The notes: a model not told the origin generated them from the letters alone. A stretch of 21,295 nucleotides of DNA from Actinomycetota bacterium (GCA_009702845.1 WLHG01000004.1:1-21295); one strand, 5' to 3'; shown: positions 5,928 through 15,052, counted from the first letter of the stretch. Translations and numbers: made by a program.

Positions 5928-7334
5928 TTACAGAGCTTTGAGTGCAGAGACAACCTTTGTAAGCGAAGCTTTGGCATCACCGAACAAGAGCATGGTCTTT
6001 GGATCATACAAAAGCTCGTTCTCGATTCCAGCAAAACCTGGTCGCATCGAACGCTTCAAGAAGATGATGTTGGCTGAATTTGCTACCTGCAGAATTGGCA
6101 TTCCGTAGATTGGACATCCTGGAGTGTTTTCAGCCGCTGGATTAACAACGTCGTTTGCACCGATAACAATTGCAACGTCGGTCTGGCTAAAGGTTGGATT
6201 AATCTCATCCATCTCCTCTAACTGATCGTACGGAACATTTGCTTCGGCCAATAACACGTTCATGTGTCCAGGCATACGGCCTGCAACTGGGTGAATTCCA
6301 TATGCAACATCGATGCCTTTGGAAATCATCAAGTCAGCTAACTCGCGCACTGTGTGTTGTGCTTGAGCAACAGCTAAACCAAAGCCCGGCACGATTACAA
6401 CGCGACGTGCATAGTTAAGAAGGATTGCAACGTCATCAGGAGAACCTGAACGTACTGGACGCTCTTCGGCTGAATCTGATGCTGCTTGAGGCTTCGCGGT
6501 GAACGCACCGAACAAAGTTCCAAATAGTGAACGTCCCATTGCCTCTGCCATTAGGCGAGTCAAGATTGTTCCCGATGCACCAACGAGAGTTCCGGCGATG
6601 ATTAATAGAACTGAATCTAGAACATAACCACTTGCCGCCACCGTTAAACCAGTGAATGCATTTAGAAGTGAGATAACAATAGGTACGTCGGCTCCGCCAA
6701 CTGGAAGTACGAAGAGCACTCCGAAGAGAAGTGAAAGTCCGGCCAGCACTAGTAAAGGTGTTGTTCCAAGGGCTGCAACAACCCATCCACCAACGCCAAT
6801 TACGGCGACCAGAGTGGCTGCAATGATGAATCGACCCGCTGGGAAGATCACTGGACGAGTAGTCATTAACTCTTGCAACTTCATGAAAGTAATAATCGAA
6901 CCGCTGAAGGAAACACAACCCACGATCACGGTGAATACAGTGAAGATAACCTCTGCCTTAGTTGCTTCAGTGCCGAGGTGTAGGTATTCAACGATTGCAA
7001 CGAGGGCAGCTGCGCCACCGCCGACCCCATTAAATAGTGCAACGAGTTGTGGCATCTGTGTCATCTGAACTTTACGTGCAGCAGGAACTCCTATAGCTAA
7101 TCCAACGGCCATTGCGCCAAGGATCCATCCCAAGTGGTGAAGGGGAAGGGCGTGGGCAACACCAGTCTTAGGCCCGACTACAAAGAAGAAGACAACGAGC
7201 GTTGCCAAAGTTGCACCAAAGGCACCGATCAAGTTTCCTCGGCGGGCAGTCTTTGGGTGGGATAGGCCCTTAAGGGCCAAGATAAATGCGACGCCTGCGG
7301 CTAGGCCGATGAGGTCATACAGAGTGCGGCTCAT
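5928..7334 (-). CDS. pntB: NAD(P) transhydrogenase subunit beta
   Basis: Proton-translocating transhydrogenase moves hydride between NADH and NADP+ coupled to proton flow across the membrane, supplying NADPH. PntB supplies the main membrane domain and the NADP(H)-binding domain III. The 468-residue protein shows about nine hydrophobic segments in residues 1-270, including the conserved MPQLVALFNGVGGGAAALVA segment. The cytoplasmic domain has GFGLAVAQAQ, YGIHPVAGRMPGHMNVLLAEA, IGANDVVNPAA, PGCPIYGMPIL and LFGDAK, all typical of NADP binding. Its ATG overlaps the pntAb stop by four bases (ATGA), with an AAGGGAAAG ribosome binding site. It is the last gene of the operon, before a terminator. Length and motifs are standard. 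Confidence 0.97.
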   Translation of the reverse strand: MSRTLYDLIGLAAGVAFILALKGLSHPKTARRGNLIGAFGATLATLVVFFFVVGPKTGVAHALPLHHLGWILGAMAVGLAIGVPAARKVQMTQMPQLVALFNGVGGGAAALVAIVEYLHLGTEATKAEVIFTVFTVIVGCVSFSGSIITFMKLQELMTTRPVIFPAGRFIIAATLVAVIGVGGWVVAALGTTPLLVLAGLSLLFGVLFVLPVGGADVPIVISLLNAFTGLTVAASGYVLDSVLLIIAGTLVGASGTILTRLMAEAMGRSLFGTLFGAFTAKPQAASDSAEERPVRSGSPDDVAILLNYARRVVIVPGFGLAVAQAQHTVRELADLMISKGIDVAYGIHPVAGRMPGHMNVLLAEANVPYDQLEEMDEINPTFSQTDVAIVIGANDVVNPAAENTPGCPIYGMPILQVANSANIIFLKRSMRPGFAGIENELLYDPKTMLLFGDAKASLTKVVSALKAL

Positions 7335-7612
7335 TTTTTCTTTCCCTTGAACATTTCGAGCATTCGATCGGTAACGACGAAGCCACCGACCATATTAATT
7401 GTCGCTAATACGATTGCTGCAACTGCAAGACCGAGTTCAAGATTGGTTTGGCTATGGTCGGCAACGATTATCGCGCCAACCAAAATCACGCCGTGGATCG
7501 CATTGGCACCTGACATAAGTGGTGTGTGCAAAGTTGAAGAGACTTTAGATACGACTTCAAAACCTACGAAGACCGCTAAAACAAAGATCGAAATAACTGC
7601 TATCGGCTCCAT
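7331..7612 (-). CDS. pntAb: NAD(P) transhydrogenase subunit alpha, membrane part (alpha-2)
   Basis: This 93-residue subunit carries the three-helix part of the proton channel that in E. coli is fused to the end of PntA. Three hydrophobic segments are visible (about 2-20, 33-50 and 58-78), with the conserved FVGFEVVSKVSSTLHTPLMSGANAIHGVILVGA segment covering most of the first half. The ATG at 7612 follows the pntAa stop by no gap, and a GGAGG ribosome binding site lies inside the last codons of pntAa. Its end overlaps pntB by four bases. The separate-gene arrangement is the three-subunit form known from Rhodospirillum and many actinobacteria. Confidence 0.95.
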   Translation of the reverse strand: MEPIAVISIFVLAVFVGFEVVSKVSSTLHTPLMSGANAIHGVILVGAIIVADHSQTNLELGLAVAAIVLATINMVGGFVVTDRMLEMFKGKKK

Positions 7613-8740
7613 TTACTTACCTCCCGCATTTCTACGGGATCCGCCATGCGTAACGGCCGCCCCATTGATAATTTCATCCTCGAAGTTGATAGTGAATGCG
7701 ACCTTGTCATCATCCTTGGCCGGTGTAGTAAAGAGAGTAAGGAGATTTACTACGTTGCGGGAGTACAAGAAGGAGGCATGGAATGGAAGCTGACTTGGAA
7801 CATCTTTTCCGCCCCAGATTCGGACTCCACCAGATGTAGTAATAATTTCTCCGGGCTTTGAACCTTCAACGTTGCCACCAGTTTCAGCGGCTAAGTCGAT
7901 GATGATTGTTCCGGGCGCCATTGAATCAACCATCGCTTGAGTCATCAAGCGTGGTGCCTGTCGGCCTGGAACGGCTGCAGTTGTAATAACAACATGTGAC
8001 TTTGCAATGTAAGGAGTAAGAAGTGCTTGTTGTTGCGCCGCACGATCTGCCGTCATCTCACGCGCATAACCACCAGCGCCCTCAAGCGCTTCGAGTTCTA
8101 GTTCGATAAATGATGCACCCATCGAACGGACCTCATCGGCAGATGCAGGACGAACGTCGTAGGCCGAAACAACTGCGCCTAGTCGACGCGCAGTTGCAAT
8201 CGCTTGCAAACCTGCAACACCTGCACCAAGAATTAATACTTGTGCTGGAGTAACCGTACCGGCGGCAGTCATGAGCATCGGGAAGAATCGAGGAGATAAT
8301 TCCGCGCCAACTAAAGCTGCGCGATAACCGGCACACAATGCTTGTGATGACAGAGCATCCATTGATTGTGCTCGCGAAATACGCGGAACAAGTTCAAGTG
8401 AGAATGCAGTAACACCTGCAGCTGCAGCAGCATCGATTGAATCAACTGCAGTAACAGGAGACATGAAACTAATTGTTATTGCATCTTTCTTTAACGTACC
8501 CATCTGGGCTGGCGTTAAAGGCTGTACCGAGAGAACGGCATCAGCGGTTTTGAGAACGTCGCCGTTCGAGATCGTTGCACCAGCTTTGACATAGTCAGCA
8601 TCTGGTGCTTGCGAATGTACTCCGGCACCAGATTCGATAACAACATCGAAACCCAGTCGAGTTAATTTATTAATAATGTCGGGAACAAGCGCCACGCGCT
8701 TTTCACCCTCACGAATTTCTTTAGGAACGGCTATAAGCAT
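7613..8740 (-). CDS. pntAa: NAD(P) transhydrogenase subunit alpha, NAD-binding part (alpha-1)
   Basis: This 375-residue soluble domain I binds NAD(H). It shows the AlaDH/PNT N-terminal domain (VPKEIREGEKRVALVPD, about 5-21), the SRAQSMDALSSQ loop with Arg120, Gln125, Asp128 and Ser131 corresponding to the conserved RQD loop of the Rhodospirillum enzyme, and the Rossmann G-A-G-V-A-G at 172-177 ending in the acidic YDVR that favours NAD. The GAGGYAREM mobile loop (about 221-229) distinguishes transhydrogenase from alanine dehydrogenase. The start is ATG 8740, ten bases after the argF stop. A -10-like TAGTAT, seven bases upstream, contains the argF stop codon and may give a leaderless operon promoter in addition to read-through from argF. 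Confidence 0.95.
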   Translation of the reverse strand: MLIAVPKEIREGEKRVALVPDIINKLTRLGFDVVIESGAGVHSQAPDADYVKAGATISNGDVLKTADAVLSVQPLTPAQMGTLKKDAITISFMSPVTAVDSIDAAAAAGVTAFSLELVPRISRAQSMDALSSQALCAGYRAALVGAELSPRFFPMLMTAAGTVTPAQVLILGAGVAGLQAIATARRLGAVVSAYDVRPASADEVRSMGASFIELELEALEGAGGYAREMTADRAAQQQALLTPYIAKSHVVITTAAVPGRQAPRLMTQAMVDSMAPGTIIIDLAAETGGNVEGSKPGEIITTSGGVRIWGGKDVPSQLPFHASFLYSRNVVNLLTLFTTPAKDDDKVAFTINFEDEIINGAAVTHGGSRRNAGGK

Positions 8741-8747
8741 GCGTGAA

Positions 8748-8753
8748 ATACTA
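8748..8753 (-). promoter_or_regulatory. -10 box, predicted leaderless promoter of pntAa
   Basis: TAGTAT on the minus strand is followed by seven bases (TTCACGC) and the pntAa ATG. Its first three bases are the argF stop codon. There is no ribosome binding site before this ATG. Confidence 0.45.
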
Positions 8754-9695
8754 GCGGCTAGAGCCTTTCAGGTCACCTCTGACAAGGTGATAGAGCAGAG
8801 ATTGAATGGTTGTACGGCGGTGATATGCCTCTCGCCAGATGACGGATCGTGTTCCGTCAATCACAGATGCTTCAACTTCTTCTCCACGATGTGCGGGTAA
8901 ACAGTGCATGAACACTGAATCTTTTTGAGTCAATGACATTAAATTTTCAGTAACTGCAAATGGCGAGAGTGCTAGCACCTTTTCATCTCGTTCATTATCA
9001 GGATCGCCCATCGACATCCATACATCGGTATATAGAACACTCGCATCTTTCGCTGCAGCCTCTGGATCATGTGTGGTTTCAACTTTTCCACCGCTTTGTA
9101 CTGCAATCTTTTTCGCAATCTCAACAACTTCAGGATTTGGTGCCCATGCTCCACTTGGAGTTGCTGCAACTACATGGGCTCCCATAATCGCGCCCATAAC
9201 TAACCATGCATGCGACATATTATTTCCATCGCCTAAGTAAACAAATTTGCGCCCTGCAATATCTTTTCCGAACTGCTCGCGAATCGTTAACCAATCTGCA
9301 AGTAATTGTGTCGGATGATCATCATCGGTCAGTGCATTAATTACTGGAATGGACGCGTTGGCGCCGAGTTCGTCTACATCGGATTGCGCAAAGGTGCGAA
9401 TGATTAATGCGCTGCAGTAGCCACTAATTATTCGAGCTGTATCGGCGATTGTCTCTCCGCGTCCTAACTGCAACTCATCCCCACGGATAAAGATTGGTGT
9501 CCCGCCAAGATGGGCGACGGCCGTTTCAGATGACAAACGTGTTCGCGTAGAAGGCTTTGTCATATAAATCGCAACGCTCTTATTGGCTAAGGCCGTGTTA
9601 GATTGAAGGGGATTAGCGGCGAAATCGGCGGCAGTGTCCAGTAAGAGCTCAACATCTGCGCGGGAGAGGTCTTGAGTACGGAGTAAGTCCTTCAT
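8751..9695 (-). CDS. argF: Ornithine carbamoyltransferase
   Basis: This enzyme makes citrulline from ornithine and carbamoyl phosphate in arginine synthesis. The 314-residue protein has the carbamoyl-phosphate motif STRTR (49-53), HPTQ (127-130), the GDGNNMSHAW segment (156-164), the ornithine-specific D-x-W-x-S-M-G loop (224-230) and the HCLPAHRG motif (264-271) with the catalytic Cys. The SMG loop marks ornithine rather than aspartate carbamoyltransferase. The C-terminal helix is unusual: the usual A-E-N-R-x-H-x-Q is A-Y-H-R-R-T-T-I-Q here, keeping the arginine. No other arg genes are nearby. ATG 9695 lacks a ribosome binding site but has TAGAAT six bases upstream. Confidence 0.93.
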   Translation of the reverse strand: MKDLLRTQDLSRADVELLLDTAADFAANPLQSNTALANKSVAIYMTKPSTRTRLSSETAVAHLGGTPIFIRGDELQLGRGETIADTARIISGYCSALIIRTFAQSDVDELGANASIPVINALTDDDHPTQLLADWLTIREQFGKDIAGRKFVYLGDGNNMSHAWLVMGAIMGAHVVAATPSGAWAPNPEVVEIAKKIAVQSGGKVETTHDPEAAAKDASVLYTDVWMSMGDPDNERDEKVLALSPFAVTENLMSLTQKDSVFMHCLPAHRGEEVEASVIDGTRSVIWREAYHRRTTIQSLLYHLVRGDLKGSSR

Positions 9696-9701
9696 TTGTG
9701 A

Positions 9702-9707
9702 ATTCTA
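9702..9707 (-). promoter_or_regulatory. -10 box, predicted leaderless promoter of argF
   Basis: TAGAAT on the minus strand (one base from the TATAAT consensus) is followed by TCACAA and the argF ATG at 9695. A weak TTCGGC lies 17 bases upstream. This is the best -10 match of the leaderless set. Confidence 0.55.
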
Positions 9708-9748
9708 CCCGTAGTTTCACCGTCGCCGAAGGTATTCTTATCCACCTC

Positions 9749-10018
9749 ATGGGAATCTTTAGAAAAGACGCGATAGAGACGGATTCAAATACCGATCTCT
9801 TAAGTAGGCCCGTCTTAGAAGAAGATGATGGCGGACACGACCGGTTCGCACACTATGTAAAGAAGGACAAGATTGTTGAATCTGCCGTGACCGGTAAATC
9901 CGTGCGTGCGCTCTGCGGAAAGAAATGGATCCCATCGCGTGACCCCGAAAAATATCCCATCTGCCCAACATGTAAAGAGATTCACGCAGGCCTGAAAAAC
10001 GAGCCTGAAGATAAATAG
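9749..10018 (+). CDS. DUF3039 family protein
   Basis: This small conserved actinobacterial protein (89 residues from ATG 9749) has unknown function. The family core is clear: D-x-R-F-A-H-Y-V-K-K-D, then A-V-T-G-K-S-V-R-A-L-C-G-K-K-W-I-P and P-I-C-P-T-C-K-E-I. The cysteine in ALCG and the C-x-x-C pair near the C-terminus suggest metal binding (inference). An in-frame GTG at 9698 would add 17 residues lacking family similarity and would leave two bases to the divergent argF start, so the ATG is preferred. No ribosome binding site is seen; a TATTCT hexamer lies at 9733-9738, implying a very short leader. Its stop is two bases before the GH18-like gene. Confidence 0.8.
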   Translation: MGIFRKDAIETDSNTDLLSRPVLEEDDGGHDRFAHYVKKDKIVESAVTGKSVRALCGKKWIPSRDPEKYPICPTCKEIHAGLKNEPEDK

Positions 10019-10020
10019 CG

Positions 10021-11874
10021 ATGTCGCGTAAATTCGGCATCGCAACGGCATTCATTATCGTCGTAGCTCTCTCATCCTCCCTTTCGGCTAGTGGAGTAGA
10101 AAATCAACCCCGCACCATTGTCACTGGGTGGATTCCATACTATTCAGTCAAGACGGTCATACCTTTTATTAAGAAGCTACCCAGCGTCGCAACTCCAGTA
10201 CCTGGAGCACCGGTGACATGCGAATCAGGGGAGTACTCACCGGAAGATAACGCGGCTTTAAATTCTTCGTACCTCTTTACCAATAAAGATTTGATGAAAG
10301 AGGTCATGCCTTTTTGGTACACACTTAAATCTCCGACGGTAATCCGTGATGATTACTCAACTGGTAATCCCTCGTGGCCAATGGCCGACACTCTTTGCTT
10401 GATGCGGAAGACGGGCTTAAAGATTATTCCAACAATGACCGATGGAACGGACAAATTAGTTCTCTCGGGCTATTTAGCAAAAGCACAAACCCGCACAACA
10501 ATTGTTACGACAATTGTTGACTTAGTAAATAAAAATGGCTTCGATGGAATTGACTTGGACTTTGAGGGATTTGCCTTTGTAGATGGAAATACTACGTGGG
10601 CAAAGACTGCACCCAATTGGATTCTCTTTATTAAAGAGCTCAGCAATCAATTACATGCCTCACAAAAGCTCTTATCGGTTTCGACTCCGTATGCTTTTAA
10701 TCCAACTGAAAAGTTAAAGGGTTACACCGTCTACGCATGGGCCGACATCGCATCCAGCATTGATCGATTGCGCATCATGACGTATGACTACTCTGTTGCA
10801 AAGCCCGGACCTATCGGCCCTATTGCATGGACCGAAAAAACCTTGCAGTACGCAACAAGCATTATGCCTGCATCAAAAGTATTTATTGGATTGCCGGGCT
10901 ATGGTCGCGATTGGATTACTGCAATTGCTGGAACCTGCCCAGTCTCTGCGCCACCTGGATTAACGATGAAGGCAAAAGCTGCAACTTTTAAGATGAACTA
11001 TGCAAATGCCAAGGCGGCGATTGATCAAGCTGTGCCGATATTTGAAGAGAAGAGTAGCGAAGTAACATATTCATATATAAAAATCTTTAATGGCCTGACA
11101 AGTAAAGGCGCTGCGACCACATGTAGTGTTTCACGGACAGTGTGGTATCAAAATGATCGTAGCTACACAGAGCGCATGAACTTAGTTGCAAAGTATCAAT
11201 TAGGTGGAGTATCTCTATGGACTCTGGGTATGGAGGATCCAAGTGCAACTACGGCGATGCGAAACGTTGCCCTCGCTATTGCACCTGCTGAAGTCATCAA
11301 CTCACTCACTATCGAAGGTGCTCAGGAACAACGGGTTAATTTTGGCGATATTTTCACCCTTAAAGGCGCATTCACGCTCAAGGACAAGGCGCCTATCGCT
11401 GGATTAGTTGTCAACGTTGAAATGAAGCGCGCGAATGAAAGTACCTGGAAGAAGATCGCCGAGTCGATTACTTCTCCTGAGGGCACTATCTCAATTCCTG
11501 TCACGATTGCAGATACCTCTACTTTTAGATTAAGCACTGGAGGAACATGGGAGCGCGCCGAGTCATTGAGCAGCGAAGAGATTGTAGAAGTGAGCCCTAG
11601 GATTATTCTTGAGCATCTGAGTACTATCAAACATGGCGTGCAGTTGCAGATTAAAGGACTATTGCTCCCGAGAGTTTCAGGAGCCCAAGTAACACTTCAA
11701 AAATTTGTCGCTGGGAAATGGGCAAATATTGGAGAAGGAGTGGCAACGGATTTGAATAGTGAGTTTATTCTTTCAACGACTGAGGCAAAGAGAGGAGTCG
11801 TAAAAATGCGTGTTCGCATAGCAAATGGCCCGCAAACGATCTCCTCGTCAGAGTTTTCGATAGTGGTGCGCTGA
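10021..11874 (+). CDS. Secreted glycoside hydrolase family 18-like protein
   Basis: This 617-residue exported protein has a Sec signal peptide (basic MSRK, hydrophobic core to about 22, likely cleavage after SLSASG). A GH18 TIM barrel covers about residues 30-420. The catalytic motif is intact as D175-G-I-D-L-D180-F-E182; Glu182 is the expected acid/base. Later barrel motifs ([35 protein letters not shown]) resemble the YaaH/SleL and chitinase branch. Residues about 430-617 form two probable Ig-like or other beta-sandwich repeats, perhaps for cell-wall or glycan binding. Substrates could be chitin, peptidoglycan or other N-acetylglucosamine polymers. It sits between DUF3039 and clpS with two-base gaps on both sides, so co-transcription is almost certain. 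Confidence 0.85.
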   Translation: MSRKFGIATAFIIVVALSSSLSASGVENQPRTIVTGWIPYYSVKTVIPFIKKLPSVATPVPGAPVTCESGEYSPEDNAALNSSYLFTNKDLMKEVMPFWYTLKSPTVIRDDYSTGNPSWPMADTLCLMRKTGLKIIPTMTDGTDKLVLSGYLAKAQTRTTIVTTIVDLVNKNGFDGIDLDFEGFAFVDGNTTWAKTAPNWILFIKELSNQLHASQKLLSVSTPYAFNPTEKLKGYTVYAWADIASSIDRLRIMTYDYSVAKPGPIGPIAWTEKTLQYATSIMPASKVFIGLPGYGRDWITAIAGTCPVSAPPGLTMKAKAATFKMNYANAKAAIDQAVPIFEEKSSEVTYSYIKIFNGLTSKGAATTCSVSRTVWYQNDRSYTERMNLVAKYQLGGVSLWTLGMEDPSATTAMRNVALAIAPAEVINSLTIEGAQEQRVNFGDIFTLKGAFTLKDKAPIAGLVVNVEMKRANESTWKKIAESITSPEGTISIPVTIADTSTFRLSTGGTWERAESLSSEEIVEVSPRIILEHLSTIKHGVQLQIKGLLLPRVSGAQVTLQKFVAGKWANIGEGVATDLNSEFILSTTEAKRGVVKMRVRIANGPQTISSSEFSIVVR

Positions 11875-11876
11875 CA

Positions 11877-12185
11877 ATGGTAAAGATAGATGAAACTACT
11901 GAAGAAAAAATCGATGAAGCGATCAAAGAGTTGTTTAGTAGCGAAAAGCCATGGGTAACAATTGTTTGGGATGACCCAGTAAATCTGATGACATATGTAA
12001 CCTACGTTTTGATGGAGCTCTTCGGATTCACCAAGGAAAAGGCACATCAGCTCATGATGCAGGTTCATACCCAAGGCAAAGCAGTGGTATCAACTGGAAG
12101 TCGCGAAGAGATGGAGCACGATGTCGCCCGTCTTCACGAGTATGGATTGTGGGCCACACTTGCGAGAGGAGATCAAGCGATATGA
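11877..12185 (+). CDS. clpS: ATP-dependent Clp protease adaptor ClpS
   Basis: ClpS delivers N-end-rule substrates to the ClpA/ClpC unfoldase of the Clp protease. The 102-residue protein has the full fold: [17 protein letters not shown] (the D-D-P-x-N-x-M motif contacting the substrate N-terminus, about 25-41), the helix [23 protein letters not shown] with the conserved His, and the closing [18 protein letters not shown]. The start ATG is two bases after the GH18-like stop, and the stop overlaps the DUF2017 start by four bases (ATGA). The clpS-DUF2017 pair is a conserved actinobacterial arrangement. Confidence 0.95.
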   Translation: MVKIDETTEEKIDEAIKELFSSEKPWVTIVWDDPVNLMTYVTYVLMELFGFTKEKAHQLMMQVHTQGKAVVSTGSREEMEHDVARLHEYGLWATLARGDQAI

Positions 12186-12757
12186 GCACTGAATCTGATG
12201 GGGTGCAGTCAGGTTTTACTCGCCACGGAAATAACTATTATCTTGCAAATTTTTCACCATCAGAGAGTGAAGTTCTTATAAATCTAGTAGAGCAGATGCT
12301 TGAACTCCTGGGTGAGCGAACTGATAATCACGGCGATGATCCACTTGCTGCAATGGTTGGAATCACAAGCCATGATTCACCACCCGATGATGAGGTTTTA
12401 CTGCGTTTATTACCTAACGCCTATGCCGACCAAGTCGATGCATCAGAGTTTCGACGATATACCGAGCTAGATCTGCGCGCAAAGAAGTCGGCGCATGCGA
12501 TGACCATGCGCATGGATTTAAAGGATTCACCCGATGGCATTATTGAGGTTGACCATGAAAGTGCAAATGCTTGGTTAGGTGCCATGAATGACATTCGTTT
12601 GGCCCTGGGCGTGAGATTGAAAGTCCAAGAAAATTCGCATGAGGATCTTGAAATCTTGGCGCCCGATGACCCCATGCGCGGTGTTTATGCCGTTTATAGC
12701 TGGCTGGGATGGATTCAGGAGAGTTTGATTCAAGCGCTCATGGATGATGATCTATAA
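12182..12757 (+). CDS. DUF2017 family protein
   Basis: This 191-residue conserved actinobacterial protein has unknown function and almost always follows clpS. Recognisable family features are the N-terminal [32 protein letters not shown] near the middle, and the C-terminal [16 protein letters not shown] helix. It is soluble and acidic with no membrane segment. The start is ATG 12182 in the four-base overlap with clpS; an earlier in-frame ATG (12149) would lie inside clpS and adds unrelated residues. Co-translation suggests a role connected to Clp-dependent proteolysis, but this is inference from neighbourhood only. Confidence 0.9.
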   Translation: MSTESDGVQSGFTRHGNNYYLANFSPSESEVLINLVEQMLELLGERTDNHGDDPLAAMVGITSHDSPPDDEVLLRLLPNAYADQVDASEFRRYTELDLRAKKSAHAMTMRMDLKDSPDGIIEVDHESANAWLGAMNDIRLALGVRLKVQENSHEDLEILAPDDPMRGVYAVYSWLGWIQESLIQALMDDDL

Positions 12758-12774
12758 CTGCGTAAATCGCAGGG

Positions 12775-12780
12775 TAGGAT
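12775..12780 (+). promoter_or_regulatory. -10 box, predicted leaderless promoter of murI
   Basis: TAGGAT is followed by seven bases (TAACGAT) and the murI ATG at 12788, with no ribosome binding site. A short inverted repeat CTGCG-TAAAT-CGCAG (12758-12772) lies just upstream, in the expected spacer position. Confidence 0.45.
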
Positions 12781-12787
12781 TAACGAT

Positions 12788-13585
12788 ATGAGCGATGCGC
12801 CGATTGGAATCTTTGATTCTGGCGTCGGCGGACTTACAGTTGCCAGATCTATTTTAGATCAGCTACCCAGTGAATCAACTATTTATATCGGAGATACCGC
12901 CCGTGGACCTTATGGCCCACGCCCGCTTGCCGAAGTCCGAGAGTTTGCGTTAGAGAGTTTAGATTTTCTCGTTGAACAAGGAGTAAAGGCGATTGTGATC
13001 GCCTGTAATACAGCAAGTGCTGCGATGTTACGTGATGCTCGCGAGCGTTATTCGGTACCAGTGATTGAAGTTATTCAACCCGCTGCTCGTCGCGCAGTAG
13101 CGGCTACGCGTAGCGGACACATTGGAGTGATCGGCACTCGTGCCACAATCGATTCTGCGGCATACCTCGATGCATTTGCTGCAGCCCCACAACTAAAAAT
13201 TACATCTGTCGCATGTCCTCTCTTTGTTGAATTCGTAGAAAGAGGACAAACTTCCGGCACCGAAATTACTGAAATTGCCCGAGGGTATCTAGCTCCTTTC
13301 ATTGATGCGAAGATCGATACTTTAGTTTTAGGGTGCACTCACTATCCGCTTCTAACGGGCGTAATTTCATATGTAATGGGTGAGGGCGTGACACTCGTAT
13401 CAAGTGCCGAAGAGACGGCAAAAGATCTCTATCGAACCTTGGTTGAAAAGAATCTGCTGCGTACTCATCAGAGCCAGGCGCCAACTCATAAATTCTTAGC
13501 CACTGGTGATGCAAAGGCTTTTGAAAGCTTAGCGCGACGCTTTCTAGGACCTGAAGTAACCCACGTAGAACATCAAGAACTCTAG
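12788..13585 (+). CDS. murI: Glutamate racemase
   Basis: MurI converts L-glutamate to D-glutamate for peptidoglycan precursors. The 265-residue protein has the N-terminal [12 protein letters not shown] motif with Asp10, the first catalytic cysteine in ACNTAS (Cys73) and the second in GCTHYPLL (Cys183, with His185). GDTARGPYG and VIEVIQPA are also typical. It is cytoplasmic. The gene starts 30 bases after DUF2017 and probably has its own leaderless promoter as well as read-through. The murI-rph-rdgB order that follows is widespread in actinobacteria. Confidence 0.96.
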   Translation: MSDAPIGIFDSGVGGLTVARSILDQLPSESTIYIGDTARGPYGPRPLAEVREFALESLDFLVEQGVKAIVIACNTASAAMLRDARERYSVPVIEVIQPAARRAVAATRSGHIGVIGTRATIDSAAYLDAFAAAPQLKITSVACPLFVEFVERGQTSGTEITEIARGYLAPFIDAKIDTLVLGCTHYPLLTGVISYVMGEGVTLVSSAEETAKDLYRTLVEKNLLRTHQSQAPTHKFLATGDAKAFESLARRFLGPEVTHVEHQEL

Positions 13586-13615
13586 ATACAACATACTAAG
13601 CAATAGGAGCACTAC

Positions 13616-14341
13616 ATGGCACGCAACGATGGACGAGAAGTTAATGATTTGCGCGAAATAAAATTCACGCGCGGATGGTTAGATCATGCCGAAGGCTCAG
13701 TTCTAGTTGAGTTCGGTAAGACTCGCGTCTTATGTGTTGCATCGTTTTCACCGGGTGTTCCACGATGGTTGAAGGACAGTGGTACCGGTTGGGTTACATC
13801 TGAGTATGCAATGTTGCCACGGGCAACTCATACCCGCTCTGATCGCGAGAGCGTTAAAGGAAAACTTGGCGGGCGCACACAGGAGATTTCACGTTTAGTG
13901 GGTCGCTCATTGCGCGCAATTGTTAATACAAAAGAGCTTGGCGAAAACACGATTGTCATTGACTGTGATGTATTGCAGGCAGATGGTGGAACGCGTACGG
14001 CTGCAATCACAGGTGCATATGTTGCGCTAGCCGATGCAATTGCTTGGGCAAAGAGTGCGGGCCATATCAAGGCAACTGCCAACCCGCTGAGTGACACAGT
14101 TGCAGCGGTGAGCGTGGGGATTATTGATGGTGTTCCGATGTTAGATCTTTGTTATGAAGAAGACGTTCGAGCCGGTACCGATATGAATGTCGTCGTAGCT
14201 GGTGACGGTCGCTTTATTGAAGTACAAGGCACTGCCGAAGGTGAGCCTTTTGACCGAGAACTACTCAATCAATTGCTTGACTTAGCAGTAGCTGGATGTA
14301 AAGAGCTCAGCGAACTTCAACAGGCTGTACTTTCACAGTAG
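13616..14341 (+). CDS. rph: Ribonuclease PH
   Basis: RNase PH is a phosphorolytic 3'-to-5' exoribonuclease that trims tRNA 3' ends using phosphate. The 241-residue protein has the family start ([25 protein letters not shown]), the TRV-x-C-V-A-S strand, the [17 protein letters not shown] loop, the [19 protein letters not shown] segment with the RNA- and phosphate-contacting arginines, and the C-terminal [11 protein letters not shown] motif. The length is normal. The ATG at 13616 has a GGAG ribosome binding site at good distance, 30 bases after murI. It is probably in one transcription unit with murI. Confidence 0.97.
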   Translation: MARNDGREVNDLREIKFTRGWLDHAEGSVLVEFGKTRVLCVASFSPGVPRWLKDSGTGWVTSEYAMLPRATHTRSDRESVKGKLGGRTQEISRLVGRSLRAIVNTKELGENTIVIDCDVLQADGGTRTAAITGAYVALADAIAWAKSAGHIKATANPLSDTVAAVSVGIIDGVPMLDLCYEEDVRAGTDMNVVVAGDGRFIEVQGTAEGEPFDRELLNQLLDLAVAGCKELSELQQAVLSQ

Positions 14342-14379
14342 TTAACAATGCACTTCCTACTGGTGAATTTCTGATTGCT

Positions 14380-14997
14380 ATGTCGAAAAAACTTGTCGTA
14401 GCAACTCGCAATCCCGGAAAGATTACTGAGTTTCGCAGAATTCTCGATGCGATTTCAGCTGGGGCGATTGAGCTCGTTAGCATCGATCAATTTCCTGATT
14501 TAGTTGATGTCGAAGAGACGGGATCAACCTTTGAAGAGAATGCGCTACTAAAGGCGAGATATACGGCGAAAATGACGGGCCTTCCATCGATATCTGATGA
14601 TTCAGGTCTTTGTATTGATGCACTTGGAGGAGCCCCTGGAATATTTTCAGCTAGGTGGGCGGGCGTCCATGGTGACGACAAGGCAAATCTAGAGAAAGTT
14701 CTTGAGCAGTTGAGCTCAGTACCCGATGAGAAAAGAGGCGCATATTTTATTTGTGTCGCCGCCCTTGTCATGCCCGATGGTCGAGAAATGGTTGCTGAGG
14801 GTCGATTTGAGGGAAGAATCCTTCACGCAGCCATCGGAGATCAGGGTTTTGGCTATGACCCAATATTTGCACCTCTTGGAATGTCGATTTCTTCGGCACA
14901 GATGAGCCCGCAGGAAAAGGATGCATGCAGCCACCGCGGAAAATCACTCCGAGCAATAGCACCGCATGTAATAGAAATGCTCAAGGGGCTGGGGTAG
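14380..14997 (+). CDS. rdgB: XTP/dITP diphosphatase (RdgB/HAM1)
   Basis: This house-cleaning enzyme hydrolyses deaminated purine nucleotides (ITP, dITP, XTP) to monophosphates and pyrophosphate. The 205-residue protein has the opening VVATRNPGKITEF with the substrate-binding T-R-N-x-G-K, ETGSTFEENALLKAR, the SDDSGLCIDALGGAPGIFSARWAG motif with catalytic Asp, GFGYDPIF, and the C-terminal SHRGKSLRA. It starts 38 bases after rph. No strong ribosome binding site is seen. It is the last gene of the murI-rph-rdgB group. Confidence 0.95.
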   Translation: MSKKLVVATRNPGKITEFRRILDAISAGAIELVSIDQFPDLVDVEETGSTFEENALLKARYTAKMTGLPSISDDSGLCIDALGGAPGIFSARWAGVHGDDKANLEKVLEQLSSVPDEKRGAYFICVAALVMPDGREMVAEGRFEGRILHAAIGDQGFGYDPIFAPLGMSISSAQMSPQEKDACSHRGKSLRAIAPHVIEMLKGLG

Positions 14998-15052
14998 CCT
15001 TGCCTTATCGACGTACGTTATTTGCGTACGCACCGCTATCCAAGGAGTCATC

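Noticed and set aside
6436..6918. 160-codon minus-strand frame inside pntB
   Set aside because: It is an alternative frame of pntB; serine- and arginine-rich composition is typical of a frame-shifted translation.
12758..12772. CTGCG-TAAAT-CGCAG inverted repeat as a terminator of DUF2017
   Set aside because: A five-base stem without a T-run is too weak; it may be chance or a small site within the murI promoter.
15013..15032. CGTACG-n-CGTACG repeat before the lysine-rich protein gene
   Set aside because: Each half is itself a 6-bp palindrome, the pair is short, and no promoter geometry or second site was found to support an operator.
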